Below are positions 45,242-58,446 of a stretch of 64,000 bases of DNA, piece by piece; position 1 is the first letter of the stretch, and the number at the start of each line of letters is the position of its first letter. The stretch lies in contig CAKJVC010000013.1 in the NCBI GenBank assembly GCA_918026815.1, positions 372,001 to 436,000 of the forward strand, given 5' to 3'. The notes below the pieces were generated by a model, which was given only the letters and a program-made list of their open reading frames with translations, made no database searches and was not told the DNA's origin. This DNA is from Chalara sp. BL73. Its lineage: Eukaryota > Ascomycota > Leotiomycetes > Helotiales. The translations under genes were made by a program, and so were the position numbers.

Positions 45242-46160
45242 TTAGAGGGCCAAAACTGAAAGAAGAGAACGCACGCTGGATACACGCGCCCGCGCCACTA
45301 TGTTTCCCTTCTCGCCGCCTTGCTCGATACGGATCATCCGCACTAAATAATGTACCATCACCTTGCTCATACCGTATGCTCCCATGGGGAATGGGTACTT
45401 TTCCAATCCAGCAATGCTTGCAATCACGCTGCCCATAAGGCAGAATTTTGGGGAAAGAGAGGCTATTAGAAGGGGCAGAACCCCTTGGAAGAGAGTAAGA
45501 GGTCCTAGATGCTCATTGTTAAGGAAAGCAAAGAGAAAGAGACAGTATATGGAGAAGAGGAGAGAGAATACTGACCAGTGGCATTGATGTTGACATTTTC
45601 TTGGAGATCCTCAGCGGTGACTACTGTGATACCACCAATGTACTTTCCTATGCCTGCATTTGCAATAGTCTTTTAAGATGCTCAATGTCAGTCTTTTCTG
45701 TTACCGGAAAAGATATTCTAACTCTTGTGATCACTTCATCCACAAACTTTCAGCCCATGTCACTCCCAAGTAGACAATACTTTTCACCAGAACTCTTACT
45801 TATCATCTTAGTTTTAAGGGAATGAAAGCCTTAACCTCACTTAATACATCGATTTTCGCGATCCTGTGGGGGTTCTGTAATTTCGTAACAGCATCACTTG
45901 CATATGTAGCAACACTGCTGTCAATTTTAACAACAATGAGCCTGCTACCTGATCTAGAGGCGAGTGCCTCGAGCCTCCCGATGGAAGCGGCGGGGTTGCG
46001 GACCGCGGCGATGCATACAGAATTAGGGCGAGTGTGAAGTGTAGAGAGGAGGCCAAGTCCGACACCTATGAATGTTGACAAGTAAGTAAAAAGTGGGAGT
46101 ATGGAAGAGGGAGAACTGACTGCGGTGTGCGCCTGTGATAAGACATGTGGTAGAGGTAGA
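45242..46160 (-). pseudogene. Broken short-chain dehydrogenase/reductase gene
   Basis: Successive minus-strand pieces form an SDR. CLITGAHR near 46125 (the start of the dinucleotide site, with no ATG in its frame); GVGLGLLSTLHTRPN and VCIAAVRNPAAS (46070-45980); RLIVVKIDSS; IANAGIGKYIGG near 45650 and ENVNINATG; then SPKFCLMGSVIASIAGLEKY and PMGAYGMSKVMVHYLVRMIR, which contains the catalytic Tyr-x-x-x-Lys (YGMSK). The strand after NATG is missing several residues, the frame after IEQGGEKGN no longer looks like the family, and the start codon is lost. Some gaps are introns, but the start and C-terminal losses are not. Probably a dead reductase. Confidence 0.6.
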
Positions 46161-46754
46161 GGTGGTGGTATATAGTCATTTATAATTATTTGTTTACAAT
46201 TACTGCAGAACGAACTACTTTCGGAAGTTAGGGACCAGCCACCTTGCTTTTACCTTGCAAATCATACAGCTAGATGTTGGTAATGTCCTTCGGGTAGTTG
46301 GTGGCAATGTCTTGTGGCGTACTTATCAACAACCTCAGTTTTGGATAGCATTAACAGTAGTCTACTTCGAGCTGTCACTTTCTGCAGAACCCCGCAAATG
46401 GTAAATGTACCACTGCAAGCAAGATTTCATCTTATAGAAAGACTCAATATTACAGTTACAACCAAGTAGAGCAGAAACCAATTTGGAGAAGTGATGCTAA
46501 AACTTCATTTAGCAAACTGAGTCCTTCTGTAAATGCGCATTATTTAGATAGTATAATCCGTAAATCTTACTTCACTCTAAGGCTTATAAAGAGAAATATT
46601 ACTGTTGAGCCGGGTAGTAGTACGTTATCATTATTATCGACTTTATAGGTTTCTCTTGAATCAGTTATGTATTGATTGCAATCTAATACCGCAATTCCAC
46701 AAACTTCAGGAGCAATTGATATCAAGCTTGACTTAACTGCCACTACTTCTTACA
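46161..46754. other. Intergenic region, no supported gene
   Basis: AT-rich spacer downstream of the BBE-type oxidase; no motif seen. Confidence 0.45.
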
Positions 46755-48306
46755 CTAAATATCGAACCAATGACTGAAAACATGCTTCGGGTCGTATTTT
46801 TTCTTGATACCACGCAATCTCGCTGTATTACTGAAGTACACAACATCATTTGGCTCATCGCCATGGGCAAAATTTATGTAGCTAGGTTTCATTAGAGGAT
46901 TGCACAATATACCAAAGAGTTTGACCCACGTTCGGTTTTCAGGCAGTCCACTGGTGGAGCGCCATAAATCTCGCAGAGTTGACCCGAACTTCTCAGCGAC
47001 GGCATCCAAACTCTTGTTATTATACCATGGTAACACTAGTGAGTTAAATCGAATGTCACGGTTGGCAAAAGATGCTGTCGATGCGGGGATCGACTGGATA
47101 AGCTGTGTTGAATATGCCTCGAGTATCACGACACTACTGCCCGTGCCTGGATACTCGAGGAAGGCAATAAACTCGTTCCAAATAGCACGCCAGGTAGCAG
47201 GCACCATTTTCTGAAAGCCAGCACTGTAGCCGGGCTTGCGTCCACCGTCGACACAAAAGCCTGCAGCGCCATCATTCCAGTGTGGATAGGCGGTTTGGGC
47301 TGTCGTATCCAGGAAGGGCCCTAGGTCAATTACCGAGGCAAAGGCCGCACGCCCGTCTGCTTCGGATCCATAGAAGAATGGCGTTACAAGAACAGCAGGC
47401 ATAAAATCCGGCGCGCCGGTGGTGAGATAGTACTGGAAAATGTTCATCTTAGGCTGAAGGACAAGGTTTTCAATGGCCTGCGCAACAGCTTCGACCTGAT
47501 CACCCGTGAAGAACAAGCCCCCAAGCCAGGCGGTATTCTCTGCCTGCGGGACTGGGAAGGATTTCATCACGGCAGACGTGACTACACCAAAGTTTGGCCC
47601 AGCGCCACGAAGAGCCCACCAGAGATCCTTAACCGCGGGAGTTACGGTTATGAGGCTTCCGTCTGCGATGACAACATTCATCGACAGGAAGTTATCGACA
47701 GAGAGCCCGTGAAGACCTAACAAGTTCCCATAACCACCCCCAAGAGCTGCACCCAACGTGCCTACGCAATTACAGTTGCCGGTCAGGACTTGGGCGTTAT
47801 TTGCATACGCAGCGTTGATCACTTCCTCAACTGATGCTCCACCCTGCAAAGTAACCTGCGTTCTATCACGATTGAATTCAACAGCGTTTAATCCTCTCAA
47901 ATTTATCACAACGCCATTCTGTTTAAGGTTGAAACTGTTGATCCATCCATGTCCACCGTTTTGTGCCAGAAAGGGAACACCCTTCGAAACGCAATATTTA
48001 ATCTAGAGCCGATCAACATGGGCATGATCTGGCTTGATTGAGCAGACAATTGTGACGTACTGTTACCTGGACATCCTTCTCAGTAGCAACATTGACAACC
48101 GTGCCGGGAGTTGGAGCATCGAATTCACTCCACCGTACGGTACCATTATGTGTGATGGTTGCAGTTGCGGAGAGTAAAGGTTTGAGCCCAACCTCGAATG
48201 GGATTACCAAGTTGTTGCCCTGATCTCCTGCTGCCAGATGCGTGGTCGCAGTAAGAGCGAGACTGGAGAAGCACAGCAGCCAGAGAAAGCGAAAACGAAA
48301 CCACAT
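46755..48306 (-). CDS. Secreted BBE-type (berberine bridge enzyme-like) FAD oxidase
   Basis: Two exons, 48306-48067 and 48002-46755, joined by a 64-nt intron, encode 495 residues. The start MWFRFRFLWLLCFSSLALTA is a signal peptide. FAD_binding_4 motifs: GTVVNVATEKDVQ-IKYCVSK, then VPFLAQNGGHGW, whose His is the usual 8-alpha-histidyl flavin site, VTLQGGASVEEV, and TGNCNCVGTLGAALGGGYGN, where a Cys may give the second covalent link of bicovalent oxidases. LWWALRGAGPNFGVVT is typical. The C-terminal BBE motif reads FSNTARLRGIKKKYDPKHVF. Members oxidise sugars, alcohols or natural-product scaffolds outside the cell or in the secretory pathway. It looks intact and closes the metabolic-type island. 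Confidence 0.92.
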
Positions 48307-50226
48307 AGCTTGAGCAGGGGGAAGATCACTGGCTGGTAGAGGTTGGGGGATTGCTTTGTGGAGAATCGGGCTGACATGGAGATATCCTGCGATTAATATA
48401 CGGTACACATGAGGCGTTCCTAATAAATAACATGACTAGCGAGGCGCATGTCTAGATCCTAGATGACATGTGGCATAGAGCAAACCTTTGACGCTTTCAG
48501 TAATCACGTCATAGGCTGTATGCACGAGTGGGGCTCAGTATAGGCTCCCCGGCCTTTCCAACATGCCGGTACAGTACCTGCTTTCGCGACTATGCCCATT
48601 ATAAGCTAAAGCGAAATCCGACGCCACAAAGATGTACGCCTAAGAGGGGTAACAGGTCCTCAACCCTCGAGTTAAAATTACCTTTTTTTCAATTTTATAT
48701 TAAATATATCCAGCACAGCTCTTCGCACACTTTACTGCCGAAGAACGACAATATTAACATTACAGAGCTTCCTATCAGCCCTTCCTCACCCGCAACATCA
48801 ACACCTAGCGGAGCTCGGGCACCCACCTGGACCAGAGAGACCCTGCGTCGTTACGAGATCTCTCTCAAGACGGCGAGGAGTGGAAGGATAAATACAATCG
48901 TTGAAAAGTCCCAGCTGCGGACGGCGAAGTATTTTAGGAGCTTATCAAAGAAAGCGCGAGAGATACCGACGAAGCAGAGGTTGAATGGAAAGTTAAGAAC
49001 TCCATTGATGAGAAAAGTTCTCGCCTTCGCGAGGGCTTCGGAAACACAAAGTATGACATACCATTGTTGAGCACTCAGCTATTTCCAACAGAGTCCCAGA
49101 AGCGGGTTTCACGTCAAGTGTTACCGTGGAGATTTCGCTCACGGTAACAAGGCTTTCATAGCGTACTGTCTTTCGTGGCTGGTACATGCCGCGTAGAGCG
49201 CAATGACCGTCAAAGCTGCTAGCCAAACATCCCGCTAGTGCTGTTTGTAAGATATGAAGCAACTTATTGGAGACACGAATCCATTGTATTGCAGTTGCCG
49301 TATCGACAGACTCAAAAGGACATGGTGAATCAAAATGGAGGGATCAATTGGTTTACCTTTTTATCGAGAGATCATATGCACAACTTGGTCCTACCGTCAG
49401 ATTCTCAAACACTCCACAGACCCAGCTAGAATAACCCCTCAACGCGCTCGTCAGACCCTCCTAAGTGCCCAGAACGTGAGCTGTTGTCGAAGACAGGTTA
49501 GCCATGCTTGCCAGCGTGTCTGGATGCTCTGGCCCAAGCACTCTTTTTCTCAACTCAAAGACCTCTACAAATTAGGCCCCCTCGTCATAGCGTCTATCGC
49601 TGTAAAGGCACACCCCAAATCTCTACACTAGCTTCGTCTTATCCGACCCGCCTTTACAAATAACATCAGGTATCAACGCATATTGCGCAGAGATTTTGAA
49701 GCAGCTGGCAGTTTTTTCAAGGGAAATCGCCCAACCGGAAGTGGAAGCGCCTTCACTTGGACCTGGAGGCCTAGCCGACGGCCTTCTGATTGAGTTTTCA
49801 TTAATCCTAACAAGTGCTTCGATTAGAGTGATCCACACGTATAGGTAGCCTGCAGCCTACAATAATGATCACGGTTCCGTCGGTTATCGTGCCTCGCCCG
49901 CCTCTTTCGTACGTCGAGCTAATATTACCGAGTCATATAACCGCCTCCCCACGTATACATGGCACAGCATCTCCTTCAACGTTTCAACGTCATGTTTAAG
50001 GCCAATCTTACTATTTGCGTCTTTTGGTTCTGGCCTCTGCTTCTAATGCAAACAAGGCGTGCATTCCTTGACAAAATGAAAAGGTGAAGGTTGAAGATGA
50101 AACGAAATGAAGGCGAGGGCGGAGGCTGCGAGAGACCTGACCGCTTGTTGCCAGAAAGCAGAGATTTCTCACTGCGCATTTGCAGAGCAGAGGAGAGGTG
50201 ACCCAGGTCATCTTGCTTACCTTACT
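48307..50226. other. Intergenic region, no supported gene
   Basis: The longest open frame (48528-49070, plus) encodes a Ser/Thr/Arg-rich sequence with no domain, signal peptide or recognisable neighbours, so I do not call it. The rest has only short frames. Confidence 0.4.
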
Positions 50227-50275
50227 ATGGAGGAGTAATACGCACCCACCCCCAACTTTTGTTGTACGCGCTGCT
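50227..50275. repeat. Short dispersed repeat copy with CAAC-TTTT-GTTG hairpin
   Basis: Second copy of the repeat at 27062-27115, same orientation; the shared core is CCCCAACTTTTGTTGTACGC followed by GC. Similarity fades on both sides. Confidence 0.55.
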
Positions 50276-51199
50276 CTCCTCGTCAATACCTGATTCTGCC
50301 GCCACGCACAAGATGTTGAGAGCGATACTAATTAAATACTCGTTTAGGTTTGTTCAATTAAACAGTAGCAAGTGTTACGATTATAGTTTTGTTATACTAA
50401 AGTTCGGAGTTTATTGTTTAGCGCTTCGATTTGCTAGGCGTTTGCATTAAAAAACATGTTAAGCCAGAACAAGCCTGTTTTACGCATTACAGAACAAATG
50501 GGTTGCTATAATGTTTTTCTTTTGTTAGTCGACTATGTTCGCTATATTCATTAGTGCGTCTCTCAAGTCAATGGCATGTGGCAAGCTCGGGTGTGCTTTA
50601 AGTGTGAAATATTATGTAAACAACTCTCTCTCATGCGGCGTCTCAATTGTGATCAAATTTCCTACACGTATCGTTCCACAAGCAGCCTCCTGACTATTCA
50701 GAGTCCTTTCCGACGGAAGGACACGCATGCACATGTGTTTCTGAGCCCCTGTATGGCTATGCGCAGGACGTAAGAGCGGTGGTGCACGAAATTCCATGAT
50801 ATAAGGAGGTTACCTTGTGTTAGACCAGATCTTGCGAATGTCCGTCTGGTCACCGCAGATCAACTCTTTTATCACGAGCAGTAGTAATAGTAAAGCCACC
50901 AGGACTTCGAGACAGTGATTCTCTAAGTATAGGGCAGTTTAGTCTTGTTGCTGATTTTAAGATGATGGTTGGTAGATGGAATTTGGGCTTGTCCTGTGGA
51001 TCTCTTGTTGAGTCGCGAGAGCACGAGGAATTAAGTCTCAATAGCCTAAACTAGACAGCTCTTGTGTCGGTACCAATACTGGCGTTGCCAAACCTCAGAC
51101 GTTGGGACAGTCGAGTCACGGAAAGTCCTTGCTCCTCAGTGTCCTGCAACGGCTTTCACCAAATATAAGGGCAGGCTTGATATGGAAACTAGTGCATCG
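50276..51199. other. Intergenic region, no supported gene
   Basis: About 0.9 kb of AT-rich sequence with short open frames only. Confidence 0.45.
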
Positions 51200-52984
51200 C
51201 TAAAAACGTGATCCTTCACGTTTTTCTTGCCGTGACGGCTTGAAACTCCACGAACTTCGATTTGTCGGCTGGGCAGAGTGTTTGCTGCCCATATCGAGAG
51301 TTAGTGGCATAGTACCACGAATAACCACAATGTCGCATTTCTCATCCTCGGTCATAGTCGTGAATTCTTCTTCCACCCGCAGATCAATCATATCAACGAA
51401 TTGTTGCTTTGTGTGGATATTGTTTTGGCTGACCGTGACTCGATTCCATCGGGCGTGGATTTTGATCCCTGGAATATCTGTTTGAGGATCAGAGATTCGT
51501 GTCAATTGATTACTGTCATTGGGGTAAAGAAATTGTCTTCGGCTTGTGGTCTCCAGCGAAAGGTGGTCCTCGTAGAACCACACTCAGGTGGATTGCTGCT
51601 ATCGAGCCGGGCTTCTGCTGCTCCCGGCCCAGGACAATAGAGAAGCCTTCTGACAAAGGAGATCTGTATTTAAAGTTGTATGCCATGAAATTTCCAGGCG
51701 AATGATGCTCGAGCCTTATCAGCCTTTCTTGATCAACATTAGCCTTGCCATTGGTAACCCAACCCCACAAACGGAGTTTAGCTCGTTGTCGGACTTCAAG
51801 TTCGCGGATTATAACGTCGCAAGAACGAGGTTGAATTCTGGTCTCTTCAGCTACATATAAAGTTTGCTGCATGTTATACAGAGTTGAGGGATCCTCTGAC
51901 TCTAGTTCGATGTCGTCGGCAATTGTCAAGTCCTTTGTTCGTCCGAAATACCCATCCCCCCAAGATATAAGTGGTAGCACTATGAGCTTCTTCCTATCCT
52001 TGTCAGCAGTACACAAAAGGACAGCAATAACGCCTGGTCGTGTTTGAGTAATAGAAAGAGGCGGGACGCCCCACTCGTATAGAGATTCAATCTTGTTATA
52101 CCGGGCTGGAAAGCAAACCCTGATTCCTTTTCCAATGATAGCAGGTGGTTCAAATACAGTGTTCTCATTGAGCCGGAACCGGAAGAAGCGACCAGCCCAA
52201 GAGACAGGTGCAACCTTCGACGAACCCTCGAAGCCCTTCGGCGACCTCGCTAAAAGGCCCATCAGCGGCTCTGCGAGTGGTTTGTGAGGCCATAGCTTTC
52301 GCATCTGCGAGGATGCCGGGCTTGGATCGGATATCTTGCCCCAGGCGTATATAGAATAGTCTTCTGGATACAATCTAATTATCTCCTCTTGAAGTCTTCT
52401 AAATGCTTTGCACTCCCCCTCGCCGTATAATAGAGGCATGTTGACGTCGAAGATACCCATTAGACAATATGCAAGGTCCTCTTTCCGGGAAGTTTCTCTG
52501 TTAGAAACCCACGACATCCTTTTAGCAATACTTGCAGTCCTAACACCATCTGGGCATGTGAGGCAATCTTTATCGACTTTGCAAATTTCTTCGATTGTTG
52601 TGCTGAGAAGATGCCTGGGACCTATCTCGGACCAGTCAAATGCGAGAAAGATCATTTCTTGAGGAGCAATCAGTTCCTGCAGTGTCCATCCACGTTTGAA
52701 CCATCTGCTTTGGCGCAGAGCCTTATCCCGGTCACCTTGACTAGGTACATCGGAAAGGTAAGCATAGCAGAGAGCGGCTTGTTCACCTTCGCACAGAAAT
52801 CAACAATTTTAGAAAATCCAGATTTGTCGCGGATATAGGCGCTCGTCCTTTCCCGCCACTCTTGAAAGGTCACCTCGTGCGAGGGATCGAGCGCCCAGCT
52901 GTGGGACAAGATAGCGTAGCGCGGGGCTTTATCCTCATTGTCAAACCATTCCTGTTCGCCAGTGTCCACGTTAATGAGCCACAT
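51200..52984 (-). pseudogene. HET-domain gene (HET-E-like type) lacking the core of its HET domain
   Basis: The ATG at 52984 begins MWLINVDTGEQEWFDNEDKA then YAILSHSW, the standard start of this HET subfamily, and continues to FSKIVDFCAK. There the frame changes: the next family block, EQAALCYAYLSDVPS then RWFKRGWTLQELIAPQEMIF, follows at once in another frame. The intervening block with the W-x-D-T-C-C-I-D-K motif and helix, about 25 residues in intact members, is absent from the DNA, so splicing cannot supply it. Downstream the frame is good: RMSWVSNRETSRKEDLAYCL, MGIFDVNMPLLYGEG, then a long C-terminal region to 51516 and a possible further piece to 51200 in a different frame. I read an internal deletion that also shifted the frame. 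Confidence 0.7.
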
Positions 52985-53742
52985 GACTAGGGGCTACAAT
53001 ACACATAGGTGGCTGGTAAAATTGATGCTGTTACAAGAGTTGTCGGCAAGAGAGGCGTGCTCCAGCGGGGGTCGGGGTGTTCTTCAGGGTAGGGTCGGTG
53101 CCAAGTATTAAAGACATGGTCGTGATTACTTGAGATTGCGAGCCGAGCCATATGCGCTGCACTCTAGCGTTCGATAGAGTTTGTCTCGCTATTTGGACCC
53201 GTTTAGGACAATGAAAAAAAGGTGGTGCAGCCAGTGAGGTTTAGATTTCAGCAGCTCATCTATTGATTGACTTCTCTATAACATGTGCCGCATGTAGGCT
53301 GAGGCGTAGCCGCCGAAGATTCATGTGGATTACGGCGTGCAAGTCAACATCCCACCAAAGTGCTCAACACCATGGGTCATCCAAGTTAACAATACTCATC
53401 GCCGTGCGTGGCAATGGCACGGGATTCAACCTTAACCCGCATCAATGAATACAGAAGCGTTGGCCATTTTTCGGATGCAAGCCAGTATATCTCCGAACCT
53501 GATTCAGAACCGGCGAATTTGGGCCCGACTCCCACCGGTACAGCACAAGACTTGCTTGCCACCGAGAAGGAACATCCGTAGTTCCAAAAACGAAGCGCGA
53601 CGTTCTGGATAATAGCCGCAATCTCATCATCTGTGGTCTTGGCTCTTATTATTGGTTTACCCATTCATTTTAAGCTCACTGGTAGGATTAATAGGCAAGT
53701 TGGTCGGGATCGTCAGCTAGTATAACGATAGAAAGGTTGACT
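52985..53742. other. Intergenic region, no supported gene
   Basis: Spacer upstream of both the broken HET gene and the broken lectin-like gene, which diverge from here. A 92-codon minus-strand frame (53664-53386) has no recognisable feature. Confidence 0.4.
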
Positions 53743-54768
53743 CATTTAATCGTTCCGAACGGAGCACAATATACTCGCAAGTTCTTACTGCTGCGGAGCT
53801 GGATGGACAACTATATCTTTTCGCTAGGGAAAAGGATGGAAAGCTTTCGCAAGCAATCGAAAACAATGGCAACTGGACATGGCAAAATTGGGATCTTTCA
53901 AATCAGCAATTTCTGAGTCAGCCCTCGGCCATGATTTAGAACTCGCCGAAGCAGCTCAACGTATTTGCACTTCGTGCGGGAGATGGTGTTGTACTGACTA
54001 AACCTTTCAAAAACGGGATATGGGGGGACTGGCAATCACTAGGAGCTAGTGCTAGCAGTCCTGTGGCTGCATGTCGCAAGATAAATGGCGACGAGATACA
54101 CATCTGGGTGAGGATAATTCTAAGCAAATTATTCACAACTACTGGGAGATGCTCAACAAGTATTGGAATAGCAAGTCTGCTAGCTGGGAGAATTCCATGA
54201 TAATGATGTTGCTAAAGGGCCGCTTTCTGCACCTAGCGTTGTGTGCCGAAACACTACCACATTCCATGACGTGGTGATATTCGAGGGGGATTCTGGCCTT
54301 GCACTACACAAACAATACACTTCCCAACCCATAGCCTGGAGTTCTTGGAAGCAACTCGGTGGGCCATATACTGGCGATCCAGTGATTGCATCACCCGCAA
54401 TTGACCGTGTCGACTTTTTCGGTATTCTGAAGGCCAATCAGACTATGATACACAGATCGTGGAATGGAACATCCGACTACACAGAACCTTTCAATCTAGG
54501 AGGCACATGGGCCAGTGTTCCATCGGTTACTGTCAGCGACAATAACAGACTTGATATCTTTGCTCTGGACATCGATGGTGCGGTGAAACGTCGAGCCCGG
54601 CTTGACTCGATTTGGAATGCCGATTGGAATGATCTGGGTATTTCAGGAAGTAGTGCGCCTTTGGCTATTAAACGCACCACGGAACCAGTGCGGATCATTA
54701 TTCTCATCTTGGATATGGGAGGTGAATTGATTCAATCGGTTTGGGAGCCAACTGCGGATGAGGTCTGA
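53743..54768 (+). pseudogene. Broken lectin-like beta-propeller protein gene
   Basis: Blade-like repeats typical of fungal fucose-specific-lectin-like propellers recur: LYLFAREKDGKLSQAIENNG with WTWQNW, LNVFALRAGDGVVLTKPFKN with WGDWQSLG, VDFFGILKANQTMIHRSWNG with WASVPSVTVSDNNRLDIFAL and GAVKRRARLDSIWNADWNDLG. The first part has an in-frame TAG at 53937. The frame then shifts near 54105 (after INGDEIHIW) and again near 54195. The last 176 codons (54241-54768) are open. The ATG is not clear. Intact relatives bind sugars on cell surfaces. No intron arrangement that I can see removes both the stop and the shifts. Confidence 0.65.
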
Positions 54769-56026
54769 AGAGTATTACCCCATCGGAGAGTATCGATGGT
54801 AGTTTCAGCAGAATTGGGGTGGTGCCAGCATGAGTCGATAAAGCGCTTACCTAGCCATTGGAATTAGACGTATACCTAGGAACCAAGGACCCGTCCAGAA
54901 GATCTTCGGACGGAAGGGTATGCAACTAATCGATGAGTCGACACATGGACATGAGCCACACTCCATCACCGAGCGAGAGAACATGGCTTACTGTATGATC
55001 TTTATAGCCTGGACTTCTTCGGTGCGTCTACAGTGCAGGAGCTCTGTCGTTCTGCCTTCCTATCCGTATCCTCTATCTCATTAGGGCTACTAATTGTTCT
55101 TTAGATTGCAGAGGAAGACCCAGGAGACTGGGCTATGGCTTGATTCAAGCATGCACATGCCGCCGGACCATACAATCAACTACACCGAGGGACTGACGCA
55201 CTACATCGACAACATGGATCCGCAAGACTGCTAGATATTTTTAAGCAGAGATTGTGATCAGGTATGGAAAATGTGCTGTCCTGGATTGAAAAAAGTATAA
55301 GCAGTAGAGAGACTGCTGTGTGTACCTGATAGTAGGCTAAAATTGTAGAGAGCGAGACGTCTAGGGGAACCAAGGAAGTATAAGAAACCTCCATCCATCA
55401 TAAATGTGCCACCTAGACTTTCCGCTTGCAAGCTATTTTTTTATTAAAAAAAAATAAGATGAGAGGTAATCAGGAGAGGCAAGGCAGAAACTGCTATGAT
55501 ACCATCTCTTACCAAAGTCCCTACATTTAACCACTTTTGTATATGTGATCCTTTCTTACTGTGAATGCTGATTCGTCGGAGAAATGATATAAGGCGGGTT
55601 GTGTAAAAGTGGAGTTGATTAAGAAACGTTTCCCGAAAAAACTTGGCATCTCTTCTCCCAGTAGGTAACTAGCAGTTGAGCAACCTCACAACTGCGGAGG
55701 TAAATATGGCTGTTTTATTTGGGAAGTTTCATGAGTGAGCAACGATATTCCGGACATTTTGATTTTTCGTTAAAGACGGAATGGAACGGATGAGCAACTT
55801 AGGGTGGCTGGCGTACCAGCGGCCAATCACGTATGGATAATCCATAGCAAGGCTTCTGGAGAAGGAGACATATGTAAGTATATATCATTTCTGGATATAC
55901 CCAAATGATATATTGTGATCCCAGTTCCAATACCTCGAGAGTATTGGTCAGTCTACCTTTAATATATCAAAGTCGAACACAAAGGCGGCTCTCAAGTACC
56001 TTTTGATAATCTTGTCAGCTCTAGCT
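54769..56026. other. Intergenic region upstream of the GAPDH paralogue
   Basis: No coding region is supported. It contains a T-rich/A-rich stretch around 55435-55460 and presumably the GAPDH promoter. Confidence 0.45.
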
Positions 56027-57290
<1,264 letters not shown>

Positions 57291-57950
57291 CGTTGCAGGC
57301 GATGATATTAGGAACGAAGTTATAGCGGTATAGAAGTATACAAGTAGAAATAGATGTGCGAATAAACCTTGTAATGATGACTGTTATTGACGCCTGAGCG
57401 TTGCAAGGTCTGCATTGAAAGCACACACCACCGTGGCCTATATGGGTAATGAAAAAGCATAACTTGAAGGTGTAGTTATTAAGATGAGGAGGCAAAACAA
57501 GGAAGAAAGACGAGGAGGCGAGATAGGAAGGCAAATCCATCCCGCTGACCACATCTGCAAGAGCGATAATGTCTTTCTAAATACTTTTCACTGACAAGTT
57601 GACTTACAGCCTCCTGCTTTCTTTCGCAGCTCCTACCAGTGAATATAAAAAAGAAGTCCAACGCAGGAAGAGAGAGAAAAGAATCGATAAGGCAATCTAC
57701 CAGCTCACCGCAGCAAGGGAAAGCACAACTCGAGCTGCAGCCTTGAGATTTTATTCATCCACGATATCCAACGCACCTTCCAGCACCTCCTACCACACCA
57801 CGAGAAACTCACTACTCCACAACTTCAACCGACAAAACCCCATTTCAAAAACAAAAGCAAAGCAAAACTCCTTAGATATTTTCAACTAAGACAGAAACTC
57901 CCATTTCAACTAACAAACCCCCGCTTTAGACCCTTACAGCCGGTATCATC
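57291..57950. other. Intergenic region / 5' leader sequence
   Basis: No coding region is convincing. The stretch 57700-57950 is A/C-rich, as in long fungal 5' leaders, and may be the leader of the gene at 57951. Confidence 0.4.
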
Positions 57951-58406
57951 ATGTGCCACATCACTCACACGCGCTTCCGCGACTGCGACTGCCGTCCCAC
58001 CGCGATCCACATCTGCGCCGCGCAAATCGAGCGTACCCGCAACCTCATCCACGGACCGTGCCCCAAGGAGGATTCCGCCGAGAGGCTTGTTGCCGGAGCA
58101 GGCTGCCGCTCGCGCTCGTTGCGGGATGTCGTCACGACCGCAAGGTCGAGTATTCGTTTGAGGCGACGTCTTGGTCTAGACGCCGGGATTGGATGGATAT
58201 GGATGGGGGTTGTGAGTGAGGAGGGGAGGGTAGAGGACGATGCTGTCAAGGTTGAGGCGGGTGGGTTGAGGGATGATTTGACTGAGTGGAAGCCGGGCAA
58301 GCTGTGGGATGAGGATTATGTTCCTGGCTTTGGAGACGCTCATGAGCTGAAACAACGGGAGCGGAAGCGCGGGACGTGGTGGGCAGGGAGACGGCGGACG
58401 GGCTGA
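57951..58406 (+). CDS. Small hypothetical protein with Cys/His-rich start
   Basis: Single open frame of 151 residues. It begins MCHITHTRFRDCDCRPTAIH then ICAAQ, with Cys and His at spacings seen in a group of short uncharacterised fungal proteins that start M-C-H/F-x-x-T. The rest is Arg- and Gly-rich and acidic, ending KRGTWWAGRRRTG. No signal peptide or membrane helix. Base composition is much richer in G+C than the intergenic flanks, which supports coding. It lies 40 bp before the RTG2-like gene on the same strand; the two do not share a frame. I do not recognise a function. Confidence 0.5.
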   Translation: MCHITHTRFRDCDCRPTAIHICAAQIERTRNLIHGPCPKEDSAERLVAGAGCRSRSLRDVVTTARSSIRLRRRLGLDAGIGWIWMGVVSEEGRVEDDAVKVEAGGLRDDLTEWKPGKLWDEDYVPGFGDAHELKQRERKRGTWWAGRRRTG

Positions 58407-58446
58407 GGGGAAGAGACGTCGGCATGGGAATGCAGAGGATACCGCT

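Noticed and set aside
48528..49070. 180-codon open frame on the plus strand
   Set aside because: Ser/Thr/Arg-rich with no domain, leader, splice context or composition contrast with the flanks; likely chance.
53386..53664. Minus-strand 92-codon frame between the HET and lectin-like pseudogenes
   Set aside because: No domain, no leader and no splice partner; composition like the flanks.
57599..57889. Plus-strand 96-codon frame upstream of the Cys/His-rich hypothetical
   Set aside because: A/C-rich leader-like sequence with no motif; more likely untranslated leader.
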